Part shown: positions 52,874 to 62,588 of the stretch, in pieces
Layout: each line of letters begins with the position of its first letter
How positions within the stretch are numbered: position 1 is the stretch's first letter
Source: CAVYOD01 sp963770045
Lineage (GTDB): Bacteria; Acidobacteriota; Aminicenantia; Aminicenantales; CAVYOD01
Direction: 5' to 3'
NCBI GenBank assembly: GCA_963770045.1
Contig: CAVYOD010000015.1
Span: 290,297-354,296 of the forward strand
DNA length: 64,000 bases
Position numbers and translations under genes: made by a program
The notes under the pieces: model-generated
Seen by the model: the letters and a program-made list of their open reading frames with translations, nothing else
Told to the model about the DNA's origin: nothing
Database searches by the model: none

Positions 52874-54238
52874 CTTTCCCCAACTTTCAGGCCATTGACG
52901 AAAACGATCTCGACTTTAGACAGAGAATTCAAAGGTTCTCCCGTGAGAACGACCAGATCCGCGTCCTTGCCCTCTTCCAAACTGCCGACCCTGCCTGAGA
53001 CTCCAAGAATTTCTGCCGGGCCGGAAGTGACGGCTTTCAGAGCCTCAATCTCGGGAAGACCCTGAGATACTAGAAGAGAGGCATAATATCTCATGTATCG
53101 AGCCGAAAGCGGATAATTATCAGGCGGAATAAGGGCCAGGGGAATCTTGCCCGCTCCCAGGGCACTCCAGTTTTTTGTTGATTTTGGGGAGGGGCTATCG
53201 CCACTCGACTCCTTGCCGCTATAGAAAAAATCCTCTTCTTTGGCTTTGAGAAGGCCGGCCGCATACCCTTTGGCTCCCCCAGGCAAAATGGACTTTCGAT
53301 AATCCATGAGGGGATTGGACAAAAGGCTCACTGAGGCAACCGTTAGCTGGGGCAGAACCTTAAACCAGTCTTCGCACTTTTCCAGCACAATCCTCAGACC
53401 AAATTCTTCTCCCAGCCGGAGTGCATTATGGATTGAATCAGCCCGGTGAGCTTCGATGCGGACAGGGAATTTCTTGTCCATGGCTTGGAGGAGGATTTCC
53501 TTTGCCTTCGTCCCTTTGTGGCTTCTCCGGCTCTTTAAGTTTTGATTTTTCGGAAGCGCCTTTTTGGGATTCCTTAAATTCAGAAGACTTCTTTTCATAC
53601 TTCTGCCATTCTTTCCTGTACTCCTGGGCAAGGATGAAAATATCCCGAACCCTTTGATACTGAGTCAGTCGGAGCAAGGATGAAGTTTTATTATTTTCCA
53701 TGCTCTCCAGTTTCAATCTCAGTCCCGCTTTCTCTTTCAACACCTCAACCCGTCCGCGCTCTTGCGCCGGGAGTTTGACCACGGCTCCGAGCCCGCCGAT
53801 AGCCCGGAAGGAAACAGGAGAGATATAGACGGTTGTGACTCCCTCGCGGACAACGTCTGAAACGAACTCGTCAAAATAATTCATCCCTTCGAGAATATCC
53901 GCATCGGGATTTTCATCTCCGGAAAAGGCTCTGTCTTTCTCTGAGAGGAAAAGTGAGCTGGACGCACTGACGATTCCGGGAATCACGGTTTTGCCCGTGA
54001 GGTCGAGGACCTGAGCGCCCGCGGGGGGATCAACGTTCTTCCCCACTTTCTCAATCTTGCCGTCCTTGATCAAGATCATGCCGGGCTCAAGGACGCCGTT
54101 CGACCCCATGGTATAAATTTTCGCGTTCTTGAGCAGAAGGTATTCTTGCCCGGTGGAGCAGGGTTTTAACGGGAGCACGAGCAGCAAAGCCATAAAAAAA
54201 CTCAGACTCCTCGGGCTCATAGCGATTACCTTTTTCAT
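52870..54238 (-). CDS. Exported amidohydrolase-like protein A9 (HxH motif absent), one frameshift
   Basis: About 455 residues over a frameshift near 53540. The barrel opens with IPGIVSASSSLFLS, with no HxH, but the second block is PVRIEAHRADSIHNALRLGE, which still shows the HRAD core found in active relatives, with Glu for one His. The third block is VLEKCEDW instead of LEHG. A long Lys/Glu-rich coil (starting YEKKSSEFKESQKGASEKSK) sits between the two halves, close to the frameshift. It is the least changed of the inactive-looking members in its central blocks. Confidence 0.8.
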
Positions 54239-54281
54239 TTGATCACCTGTCTTCTCCATTTTTTAACCGCCCCTAATAAAA

Positions 54282-55013
54282 TCATTCTTTTTCTTTAAAA
54301 GCAACAAAAATCCGATCTGGTTTTTCCCCTGGTGTTGTTCCCTTCTTGGACTTCTCCAGTTCGTCCGCATAATTCTTTGCTTCCTGCAGATATTTTTTGA
54401 CTGCGGCGACAATTCCCATCTGGGTCCTGGGAGGGCTCAGTCGCTCACTTCTCATTCTCTTAATCTCCGGGTAGCTGAGGTCTATTTCCATTCCCTCTGA
54501 CGGAGACAAAACGCGGAGCGGAATGAATTTGTTTATGAGCTTAAAGACGCACCCCTCCCCTGCCATAGACTTTCAGCTCCACACTTTTGGAGCCGTATAA
54601 ACAGTGGTAACCCCCGTTGCCACGATGTCGTCCACCCCGTAGATTTCGCCATACGGAGAGAGAGATTCGACCGCTCTGAAAAAGGGCGAAAACAGAACCT
54701 CTGCCTCTTGATTGAGATCATTGCCGGGACCGAGTCGGGTATTGGCATCGACGAAGCCGGGGAAGACTTGCAGACCGTGGACATCTAAGATCTTGGCCCC
54801 GGCTGGGATTTCGAAATCACCACCCACTTTCTTTATTTTGGAATCTTCGATGAGGACCATTCCGTTTTCTATCACGCCCTTGGTGACAGTGTTGATTCTT
54901 GCGTTTTTCAAAAGGACGACTTTTAATGGGGCGGAGAGGGCAAAGGAAGGGAATAAGATACCGGCTACGGCAATGATCGGTGAGATGAATTTGAGATAAC
55001 TCTTAGGCTTCAT
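54282..55013 (-). pseudogene. Truncated amidohydrolase-like gene A10
   Basis: First paralogue of the row. It has a signal peptide (FISPIIAVAGILFPSFAL), the beta part and FPGFVDANTRLGPG with Asn in place of the first His. After a frameshift near 54570 it continues through RTQMGIVAAVKKYLQEAKNY and a short Lys-rich coil, then stops after about 240 residues. The entire C-terminal half of the barrel, including the signature seen in all nine others, is missing. This is more than a point indel: a deletion removed about 200 residues, or the fragment is kept as a half-barrel. The start at 55013 is chosen for the signal peptide; it overlaps the upstream gene if 55043 is used. Confidence 0.7.
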
Positions 55014-55023
55014 TATTATTTTC

Positions 55024-57474
55024 TTACGATCTAGATTTTCCATTAGCTCTGCTTATTTGGATAGTTTCTTCGCCTAGGGGAGAAATGTCTATCGAAACGA
55101 CCACAACTGATTTTGTCTTGTCGCTCGTTTCAGAGCTCTCGCTAATTCTGCCTTTGTTCGTTTGATATCCTCTCTCTGAAGTCTTGAGCAAGAATTTTAT
55201 CCTCAGATCATTGAAGGAGGTCTGGTTTTCGTTCCTGAGGGTTGCCTGCCCTATCTCTTCGGTGCCGTCATTTTTCCCGGCGTAGGTTAGCTTCAGCTTC
55301 CCCGCTTCGAAAGCCGGGTTATCGACGATTCGAGAATTCTCGATCTCAACGACCCGATAGGTCCCTTGAATCGTTGAGCCCGTCTCGATAGACAAAGTCG
55401 GATTCTTTCCCACCTGCTTTTCCAGGTTGGTATGACCATGTCCCCAGAGATAGAGATCGATCGGATAACTATTGAACAAGTCGACAAGTTGGTTAGAGAA
55501 ATGGTAGGCCTGGGGCAGGCCCTGGGTATGGTCATAGTGAGCAAAAACGCAGAGTAAGCCTTCTTGATGGTTTTTGGAATGTTCCAGCTCCTGGATAAGC
55601 CAGGGCCATTGGGCGGAATGGATCCCCTCGAGGGGAGTTTCGTAAATCTCCTCGTAATCCGCCGTGTCCACACCGATAAAATAATCTCGGCCGTAGGGGA
55701 ACGAGTAAAATTTTTGCCCAACGTATTTTCCATATTCGTCAAAACCATAGTACCGATACCTGGAGAACCAAAAATAATGGTCGTGGTTTCCCGGGATCAC
55801 AAACGTGGGAACCTCGAAACCCGCGAGCGTGTGAAGAAACCGAAGGTATTCGGGCCTTGTCCCGCAGTCGGCGATGTCCCCCGTGATGATGACGAATTCG
55901 GGTGAAAAGAGATTGATCTCTTTGGCGATGAGCCTGAGTTTTTCATCGTGATCTCTCTCATCTTTTGTGCCTTGAATGTGCAGATCGCTCAGGTGAACGA
56001 ATCGGTATCTTCTTTTAAAATCAGAGACGATTCTCACCGCCCTCGAGGCCTGATCCTCCTGGCCGTCGAGAATCGTCCGAATAGAGTAGAAACCGTCTGC
56101 AACATCTTCCGGGATCCGAGCTCTGATGAGAACTCCGGGATCGAGCTGATTCATGATCATCTCAGGCCCGTATTCTGCGGAGATGACCTTCAGCTCTCGC
56201 CTGAACATCTCACCAAAAAGAAATACCTGCGTTTTCCGAGGGCGCTTAGGATAGTGGCAATCGATTTCGAGGACACTTCCCTTTTTGAGAATGGAGGGAA
56301 CAGACCCGACTGGGCGCCGAATGATCCCCAAGCTCCTGTAATCTCGATTTGCGTACTTGAGCACAAAATCGAATTTAGAGGATTGGCCTGCTTTGATTTC
56401 GACATTTCCAAGCTCTTGAGGGACAAGATTCTCCTCAACAGAGGGATTCTGAGTGTATCCAGGGTTGGAATCAGGCTCGATCGCAACTTCATATGCTCCC
56501 CCCTTGAGGCCAAAAAAAGTCGGGATCCTCCCTTCCGGCGTTGTTCTCAATACGGTTTTAAGGATTCCGCCTTTTGAGATCTTAAAAATGATATCCGCAA
56601 GGGGCGTCTGATATTCGTCCTTTGCGGAAATCTCCAATTGGCTTAAGGGATAGGAACTCACCCGGATTTTATCGATGCAGACAAAGCCTTCCTTGACCGT
56701 GATTTCAAGCTCATGATCTTTGGGCTCTAAGCCTGACGCAACAAGGAACTCATTCCAGCCTTTTTTATCTGTTTTAGAGAGATCGATCTCGGGCTGGCTC
56801 TTCCCATCGATTTGGATCGTTGCGATCCCTGGCTTGTATGTTTTCCATGATTCCCAGTTAACGTCGTATTTTGGGGACTCGTAGTATCTCTGAAGAATAT
56901 TCAGATCTCCTCCGTGGAGGAAAAGAGTGAGAAAAGAGCCCTTCCATTTGAGGCGCAGGGAGTCTCCGGCGTGGCTGGATTGAAGCCAGTTCGTTCCGCC
57001 ATCGGCCATTTCAACCCAAGCCCCTCTTCTCTCGACCAAGGCCTTGTCCTTGGCATCAATGAGTTGGCCCGCTTCGGTGGAACGAACGGTCACCTTGAAG
57101 GTGGCAGAGGCGACATTGACTCCATCGTTGGCCTCAACAATGATGTTCTCCTCTCCCGTCCAATTCTGATCCGGTGAAACGTTGATATAGCGATTTAAAT
57201 CCACGCTCACGTGGGCCGAGCCCTGAAGAGAAAATCCCCGCGAGGATGTCACGCTGTAGAGAATCTTTGAAATCGGAGTGTCCGGATCGGAGACACACTT
57301 CCATAAATCAATCACCCGCTCTGCTTTGCTATTCTCGTCCAAGGTCACATCCGGAATTTCCGCAAAGACAGGCAGGGAACTCGTGGCTTTTTTAACTTGT
57401 GAGTGACAGGGCAGGAAGAGCCCCAAGAGGGAAAATGCTATCAGGACCAGGAGTGCTTTATTTCGATTTTTCAT
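55024..57474 (-). CDS. Exported metallophosphoesterase with N-terminal beta-sandwich domains
   Basis: Intact 816-residue protein that heads the amidohydrolase row. A signal peptide is followed by a cadherin/Ig-like domain (residues 35-130, DVTLDENSKAERVIDLWKCV), two more beta-rich regions (one a carboxypeptidase-regulatory-like fold) and a calcineurin-type phosphoesterase domain at about residues 490-720. All metal motifs are visible: SDLHIQG, TGDIADCG, PGNHDHY, FAHYDH and WGHGHTN. It may hydrolyse phosphomonoesters or diesters outside the cytoplasm; the substrate is unknown. AGAGGA precedes the ATG and a candidate promoter lies at 57556-57585. Confidence 0.88.
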   Translation of the reverse strand: MKNRNKALLVLIAFSLLGLFLPCHSQVKKATSSLPVFAEIPDVTLDENSKAERVIDLWKCVSDPDTPISKILYSVTSSRGFSLQGSAHVSVDLNRYINVSPDQNWTGEENIIVEANDGVNVASATFKVTVRSTEAGQLIDAKDKALVERRGAWVEMADGGTNWLQSSHAGDSLRLKWKGSFLTLFLHGGDLNILQRYYESPKYDVNWESWKTYKPGIATIQIDGKSQPEIDLSKTDKKGWNEFLVASGLEPKDHELEITVKEGFVCIDKIRVSSYPLSQLEISAKDEYQTPLADIIFKISKGGILKTVLRTTPEGRIPTFFGLKGGAYEVAIEPDSNPGYTQNPSVEENLVPQELGNVEIKAGQSSKFDFVLKYANRDYRSLGIIRRPVGSVPSILKKGSVLEIDCHYPKRPRKTQVFLFGEMFRRELKVISAEYGPEMIMNQLDPGVLIRARIPEDVADGFYSIRTILDGQEDQASRAVRIVSDFKRRYRFVHLSDLHIQGTKDERDHDEKLRLIAKEINLFSPEFVIITGDIADCGTRPEYLRFLHTLAGFEVPTFVIPGNHDHYFWFSRYRYYGFDEYGKYVGQKFYSFPYGRDYFIGVDTADYEEIYETPLEGIHSAQWPWLIQELEHSKNHQEGLLCVFAHYDHTQGLPQAYHFSNQLVDLFNSYPIDLYLWGHGHTNLEKQVGKNPTLSIETGSTIQGTYRVVEIENSRIVDNPAFEAGKLKLTYAGKNDGTEEIGQATLRNENQTSFNDLRIKFLLKTSERGYQTNKGRISESSETSDKTKSVVVVSIDISPLGEETIQISRANGKSRS

Positions 57475-57555
57475 AGAAATCCTCTTCGCCGGATACTCTC
57501 CCTCCGTCCCTTAAAACGATCGCCACATGGACAAAGATTCCAAAGACGTCTCTAT

Positions 57556-57585
57556 TTAATAGCTTTAGGTCTGCGTCTTTGTCCA
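57556..57585 (-). promoter_or_regulatory. Candidate promoter of the phosphoesterase-amidohydrolase row
   Basis: On the minus strand TGGACA (57585-57580), an 18-base spacer and TATTAA (57561-57556). It is flanked by an inverted repeat GGACAAAGA (57533-57541) / TCTTTGTCC (57577-57585) that overlaps the -35 box and might be an operator. Confidence 0.4.
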
Positions 57586-57630
57586 CTTCAATAGTTCTCG
57601 GCCCGGATCAAGCGAGTCCGAATTTTAATG

Positions 57631-57660
57631 TTGTTACTTTAAACAAAAAATCACTATAAT
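57631..57660 (+). promoter_or_regulatory. Promoter of the last M28 gene
   Basis: TTGTTA (57631-57636), an 18-base spacer and a perfect TATAAT (57655-57660). Predicted start near 57667, with AAGGAG at 57681-57686 before the ATG at 57694. Confidence 0.62.
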
Positions 57661-57693
57661 TTCAAGCTCGGATCTTCAAGAAGGAGATCGTCG

Positions 57694-59867
57694 ATGAACA
57701 AAAGAGTCTTTTTTCTTATCCTATCTCTTTGCGCTTTTTTCTTGAGTCATTTAACCTACGCGGCAGATACGACTGCCTCCCGTGCTGGATGAGAGCCTAC
57801 TGAAGAGAATTCAGAACGAGGTTTCCGGCAGCATCTGCTTTGAACACATCAGGAAGCTCACGACCCTGCATCGGATCTGGGGCTCGCGTGGACTATCATC
57901 AGGCGGCTCAGTATATGGTTGATAAGGCAACGGAATATGGTCTGAAAGAAGCGGTAATCGAGAAATATCCCGTAAAAACTGGAAAAGAGAATTTTTGGAT
58001 GCACTCGACTGGAGGATATGTGCCCTGGGATTGCCAGACCGGCGAGCTCAGACTTGTCAGTCCCTATCCCCTCCTCATCTCTGATTTCGAAAGCGCGGCC
58101 AGCACCGTGGCTGTCTGCAGTCGCTCGACAGACACTACGGCCGAAATCATTTATGTCGGCCGCGGAGACTCAGAGGAAGCTTACAGAGCAAAGGATGTCA
58201 AAGGGAAGATTGTCCTCGCCGAAGATGGTCGCCACGAAAATGTCCATGAGCTGGCCGTCCACCGGTTTGGAGCTCTGGGGACACTTCAGTTCTACAACAC
58301 TAGAGGGAATTATCTCGAATCCGAAGGAATCTACTGGGCCAGGATTTCCCCTTGGAACAAAGACGGGACCAAAAGTTCCACATTCGGATTTAATCTTTCA
58401 ACGACTCAAGGTTTGCTTTTAAAAGATCTTTTGTCAAAAGGTGAAAAGGTCGTCGTTTCGGCTAAGGTCACCGCCCAGATCGTGGAGAACGGCTCTTTCG
58501 AATTAGCCACCGCGGTCATTCCCGGGGCCGGTTACCTGAAGAAGAGTTCATTTTTTATGCTCATCTGGATCACCCCAAACCGGGGGCGCACGACAATGCC
58601 AGCGGAGACGGAGTTCTCCTCGAAATTGCCCGGACTCTTTCAAGCCTGATCAACAAAAAAATCATCCCTCCGCCGCAGAGGTCGATCCGCTTCATGTGGA
58701 TTCCCCATATGTCCGGATTGAACATGTATCTGGTTCATCACCAGGAGAAAATCGGGAAAATCAAGGCCGGGTGCAACATCGATTGTGTGGGATTGAACCA
58801 GGCAAGATTCCCCTCCAAATTCTACGTCGCCGTGCCGCCTCACTCTTTGCCGACTTACCTGACAGATATAACCAACAATTTGGTCGGATACTTCAATCAG
58901 AAGATGGACTCGGCAAATTCGGAAGGGGCTCCGGAGGATTTGCTCTTCTCGCCCGAAGGAAGCCGGAACCTCTTTTCGGCTACGCTAACTCCCTACCAGG
59001 GAGCGTCGGATGAGTATACGGCCAACACGAGATCTCTGAATATTCCTTCGATTTATTTTCATGATTTTCCAATTCCTCCGAGGCATAATCAAATCAATTT
59101 TTTAGACTACATTGATTCAACAAGCCTCAGAAGAGTCTCCTATTTGGGAGCGATTATTTCATATGCCTTTGCCGATGCTGGCGATAGTATCGCCTCCCGT
59201 TTGCTCAATGAGATAAGCTATCGAGCGGAAAATCGCCTCGAACGTGAGCTCCTCAAGGCAAAATACCTCATCGAGTCGGCTCAGCGGGACAACATCCATC
59301 AAAGCTTTGCCCGAGGCGGGTGAGCTTCTCTTTTGGGGACTGAAGAGAGAGAGAGGAATGGCCGAATCCCTGAGAAAAATCTTCTCGACCAAAAGCTCTC
59401 TCAATGAGCTCTCCCACTATGTCCAATCCTTAGAAAAAAAATCCAAAGAAATGAGGGCAGAATTGGAAAGGTGCTACGAGTTGAGGTGTGCGGCCGCTGG
59501 GCTGGGCCAGCGTGAGAGATTTTCTCCAGGCAAAAAAGCATCATCCGGCAGCGACATCCCCGTCTTGAATCCTACAATCAAAGGCTCTCCCGGGTATTTC
59601 AGCAATTATTTTGAAGAAAAAATCGGAGAGGATTTCTTGGACAAGTACAAGGGCGTCAGGCCCGATTTTGTTTATGGCAACGTCGGCTACTATGAGACAC
59701 TTAATTACGTGGATGGGCACAATACGCTGGAAGATATTTTTGGGGCGGTCCAAGCCGAGCTCTGGAGTGAGGATTATTCAATTGATCACTCACTCAGTTT
59801 TGAAGAGACGGCCCAATATATCAATATGCTGAAGGATGCGGGCGTGCTGGAGCTAAGGAAAAAATAG
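57694..59867 (+). CDS. Exported M28-like protein lacking the Glu pair, winged-helix-like C-terminus, frameshifted
   Basis: About 720 residues and closest to the M28-like protein at 40489-42601. The signal peptide (VFFLILSLCAFFLSHL) is followed, after frameshifts near 57780 and 57890, by a PA-like insert (GDSEEAYRAKDVKGKIVLA) and, after another near 58545, by HLDHPKPGAHDNASGD. The Glu-Glu site reads MWIPHMSG, so no Glu is available, while CNIDCVGLN and a late PPRHNQ remain. A last frameshift lies near 59250. The tail (ETLNYVDGHNTLEDIFGAV ... GVLELRKK) is the shared winged-helix-like module. It ends 15 bases before the convergent dehydrogenase gene. Confidence 0.82.
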
Positions 59868-59882
59868 ACGGTTCTGCACCCA

Positions 59883-60641
59883 CTATTTGGCTTGGCTGGC
59901 CAGGCCGCCGGCGGTCTCGCCGCCGTCGATCACGAAGCACTGGCCGGTGATGAATTGCGCGTCATCCGAAGCGAGGAAAGCGAAGAGAGCCGCCACCTCT
60001 TCGGGCCGACCCAGCCTCCCCGCGGGGATCTTGCTCTGGCATTGGCGGAACATCTCCGGCGTGTATTCGGCTTCCTGCATGGGCGTCAAAATATAGCCGG
60101 GACAAACGGCGTTGACCCGTATCGTCGGCGCCAGTTCCAAAGCCATAGAGCGACTGAGCTCGATGACTCCCGACTTGGAGGCGTTATAGGAGGCGTACCA
60201 GTGATAGCCCATGATCCCGTTGGTCGAACCCATATTGAGAATGACGCCTCCCCCGCCTCTTTTCATCCGACGGGCAGCTTGTTGGGCAACGTAAAAGACT
60301 CCGTTGAGGTTGACTTCGATGACCTGGAGCCAATCGGCCGCGGCAATTTCGAGAAACGGGTGGCGAATACTGATGCCGGCATTGTTGATGAGGACATCCA
60401 AGCCGTTCCAGAGTCTGTCGAGCTCGACGAAGGCGCGTTCCACCTCCTGAAGCTTGGAGACGTCGGCGACGAGTGTGCCCGCGAGCGCAGGCAGGGATCG
60501 CCTGATTTGCCCGAGCCCCGGCTCATCCCGATCGAGCACGGCGACCCTGGCCCCTTCTTCCAAAAATCGAGCTGCCGTCGCCGCGCCGATGCCCTTTGCT
60601 CCGCCCGTGACAAGCACCCGTTTGTTCATCAATCCCCGCAT
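59883..60641 (-). CDS. Short-chain dehydrogenase/reductase 1
   Basis: Intact NAD(P)-dependent oxidoreductase of 252 residues. The Rossmann motif TGGAKGIG, the structural NNAG, a catalytic Ser in NMGSTNG and Tyr/Lys in SYNASK are all in the classical positions, and PGYILTPM and the C-terminal CFVIDGGE are typical of the 3-oxoacyl/sugar-alcohol reductase group. The substrate cannot be told from sequence alone. It lies 9 bases after a second dehydrogenase and is last of three genes under the promoter at 62608-62636. A start at 60629 (MNKRVLVTG) is possible. Confidence 0.92.
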   Translation of the reverse strand: MRGLMNKRVLVTGGAKGIGAATAARFLEEGARVAVLDRDEPGLGQIRRSLPALAGTLVADVSKLQEVERAFVELDRLWNGLDVLINNAGISIRHPFLEIAAADWLQVIEVNLNGVFYVAQQAARRMKRGGGGVILNMGSTNGIMGYHWYASYNASKSGVIELSRSMALELAPTIRVNAVCPGYILTPMQEAEYTPEMFRQCQSKIPAGRLGRPEEVAALFAFLASDDAQFITGQCFVIDGGETAGGLASQAK

Positions 60642-60650
60642 AGATTCCCC

Positions 60651-61439
60651 CTATCCCGCCGTCCCTCCACCATCCACGGCAAGGTAAGTCCCGGTGACAA
60701 ACGACGATGCGTCAGTCGCCAGAAAAAGGGCCGCTTGAGCAATCTCCTCGGGACGCCCGATCCTGCCCAAAGGTCGTTCGGCCCCCTCTTTCAGGAAGAG
60801 TTCCACGGGTTCGCCGAGCTGGGCAGCCTCCGAGCGGAGCATCTGCGTATCGGTGTCTCCCGGGCAAATGGCGTTGACCCTGATATTTTCCGCGGCATGG
60901 TCGATGGCCATCGCTCGAGTCAGCTGGATGACGGCGCCTTTGGAAGCGCAATAGGCGGCGGCCTTCTTCCCTCCCACCAAACCCCAGCCGGAGGAGATGT
61001 TGATGACCACTCCTCCCCCCGAACGGGCCATTGCCGGAATGGCATACTTGGAGAGTAAAAAGACAGATTTGACATTCACGGCCATGACCCGGTCCCAGTC
61101 TTCTTCGCTGGTCTCGACCACCGTCGCCCGGCGAATGACCCCGGCGCCGTTAAAGAGGATATCAATTTTGCCGAATTCCCGAATAGCCGTTTCAACTGCG
61201 CGCTGACAATCCCGAGCCCGGCTGACGTCAGCTGCTATGAAAACCGCTTTCCCCCCGTTCTTCTCTATTGTCGCTGCGACCTGCCGGCCTTGGGCCTGGT
61301 CTAGGTCCGCGAGCGCGACCGTTGCCCCTTCTTTTGAAAAAAGCAAAGCCGTGGCCCGGCCGATTCCCGACGCCGCCCCGGTGATAAGAGCAACCCTGCC
61401 GTCCAGAAGGCCATGGGACTGAGCAGTTTTAGAAGGCAT
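60651..61439 (-). CDS. Short-chain dehydrogenase/reductase 2
   Basis: Intact, 262 residues. TGAASGIG binds the cofactor; FNGAG replaces the usual NNAG; ISSGWG and YCASKG supply the catalytic Ser, Tyr and Lys; PGDTDTQML and LAVDGGGTAG close the fold. Asp at the end of the second strand (ALADLDQ) suggests NAD preference. I place the start at the ATG 61439, which has GGAGGAGG eight bases upstream. It is a paralogue of its downstream neighbour rather than a duplicate, as the two differ throughout. Substrate unknown. Confidence 0.92.
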   Translation of the reverse strand: MPSKTAQSHGLLDGRVALITGAASGIGRATALLFSKEGATVALADLDQAQGRQVAATIEKNGGKAVFIAADVSRARDCQRAVETAIREFGKIDILFNGAGVIRRATVVETSEEDWDRVMAVNVKSVFLLSKYAIPAMARSGGGVVINISSGWGLVGGKKAAAYCASKGAVIQLTRAMAIDHAAENIRVNAICPGDTDTQMLRSEAAQLGEPVELFLKEGAERPLGRIGRPEEIAQAALFLATDASSFVTGTYLAVDGGGTAG

Positions 61440-61458
61440 GATACCCACCTCCTCCTCT

Positions 61459-62588
61459 TCAAGAATAGGACGCGAAATCGATGCCGTGGCGCCGGCCCAA
61501 TTCGCGGAAACGGGCCAGGAGCTCCCCTGCCCTCACCTCGGCCTCGTCGGGGGGAAGCCTGAGACAGTCATATCCAAGGGCCGATTTTAGGATCGAGGCA
61601 TCCTCCTGGCAAAAAACAACGGTTCCGTCCGCGTCGATTTTCTCAATTCCGTCAAAACGATGAGACCTCTCGTTGATTGCGATCGCTTCCCTGAGGGGCA
61701 GGCCCGGGATGGGAGCCGGACGCACCCCCTTCCAGCTGGCCAAAACGGGGTAGCCGCCCGGAAGCCCCCCTGGAGACGGGACGTGGATAAACACCTCCTG
61801 TTCCGAGCCCAGAGCGTGGATCAGACGCACGGAGGTCGCGGCGGTAAGGTACTGAATCGCGGTTCCCGGAGGGATTTCTAAGGTGCAAAGAGAAGCTTCG
61901 CTCCGTCGATTTCCGCCGTCACATCTCGCCCTTTGCGTTCGACTCGCAAAAAATAGGGCGGAATATCCCGGGCAGGTTTGCCATAAACGCATGGTTCAAG
62001 AGAATGGTGGGCCACCAGCCAGACCTGAATGTCTTCGACGGCCGACCGGAGTCTTCGCGCCGCCAGCCAACGCACCTTGGGGACGATCCCATCGAGGTTT
62101 CCGATACCGCAGGTCGAGGCCAATCCGATCCGGTCCAGGATGCAATTGACGACATCCGGAAATGGGGCGGTCAGGGTTATCCCGCCGTAATGAAGTTCGC
62201 GCAGGGCTCTCATCAGCTTCAACGGCAAGATCAGGTTGATCGGGAGCCAAACGCCGAACCGCGCTTTCTTGAGCAGTGCCGCGGGCTCGGGAGGCAGAAG
62301 CTCCTGAAGCCACCAGGGTTGAAGACTGGCTGCGTTGAGAATGATGTCGGGTCGCTCCTGCTCCACGACCCGTGAAATATCTTCATGACTGTTGAGGTCC
62401 AGGGGCAAGAATGATAAAGCCGGCGAGTAGCCCTGGGCGATGGCGCTCAGCCGGGCCAGGTTGCATTTGGCGGTGCCGCGCCTCTGGTTGATGTCGCAGA
62501 CGGCGATCTCGCGCAGGCTGTTATCCCTGACCAGGAGCTCCAGGATGGTCTCGCCCAGCCCCCCCGCTCCGACCAACATGAGTTTCAT
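61459..62588 (-). CDS. Saccharopine-dehydrogenase-like Rossmann-fold protein, one frameshift
   Basis: About 375 residues. The N-terminus MKLMLVGAGGLGETILELL is a dinucleotide-binding fold; VCDINQRRGTAKC and DIILNAASLQPWW follow, a pattern of saccharopine dehydrogenase-like and related oxidoreductases. A frameshift near 61880 joins the remaining 140 residues (IPPGTAIQYLTAATSVRLIH ... GIDFASYS). The start could be 62588 or 62600; a strong promoter whose -10 box lies at 62608-62613 makes the message nearly or fully leaderless. It is 19 bases upstream of dehydrogenase 2. The reaction is unknown. Confidence 0.72.
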
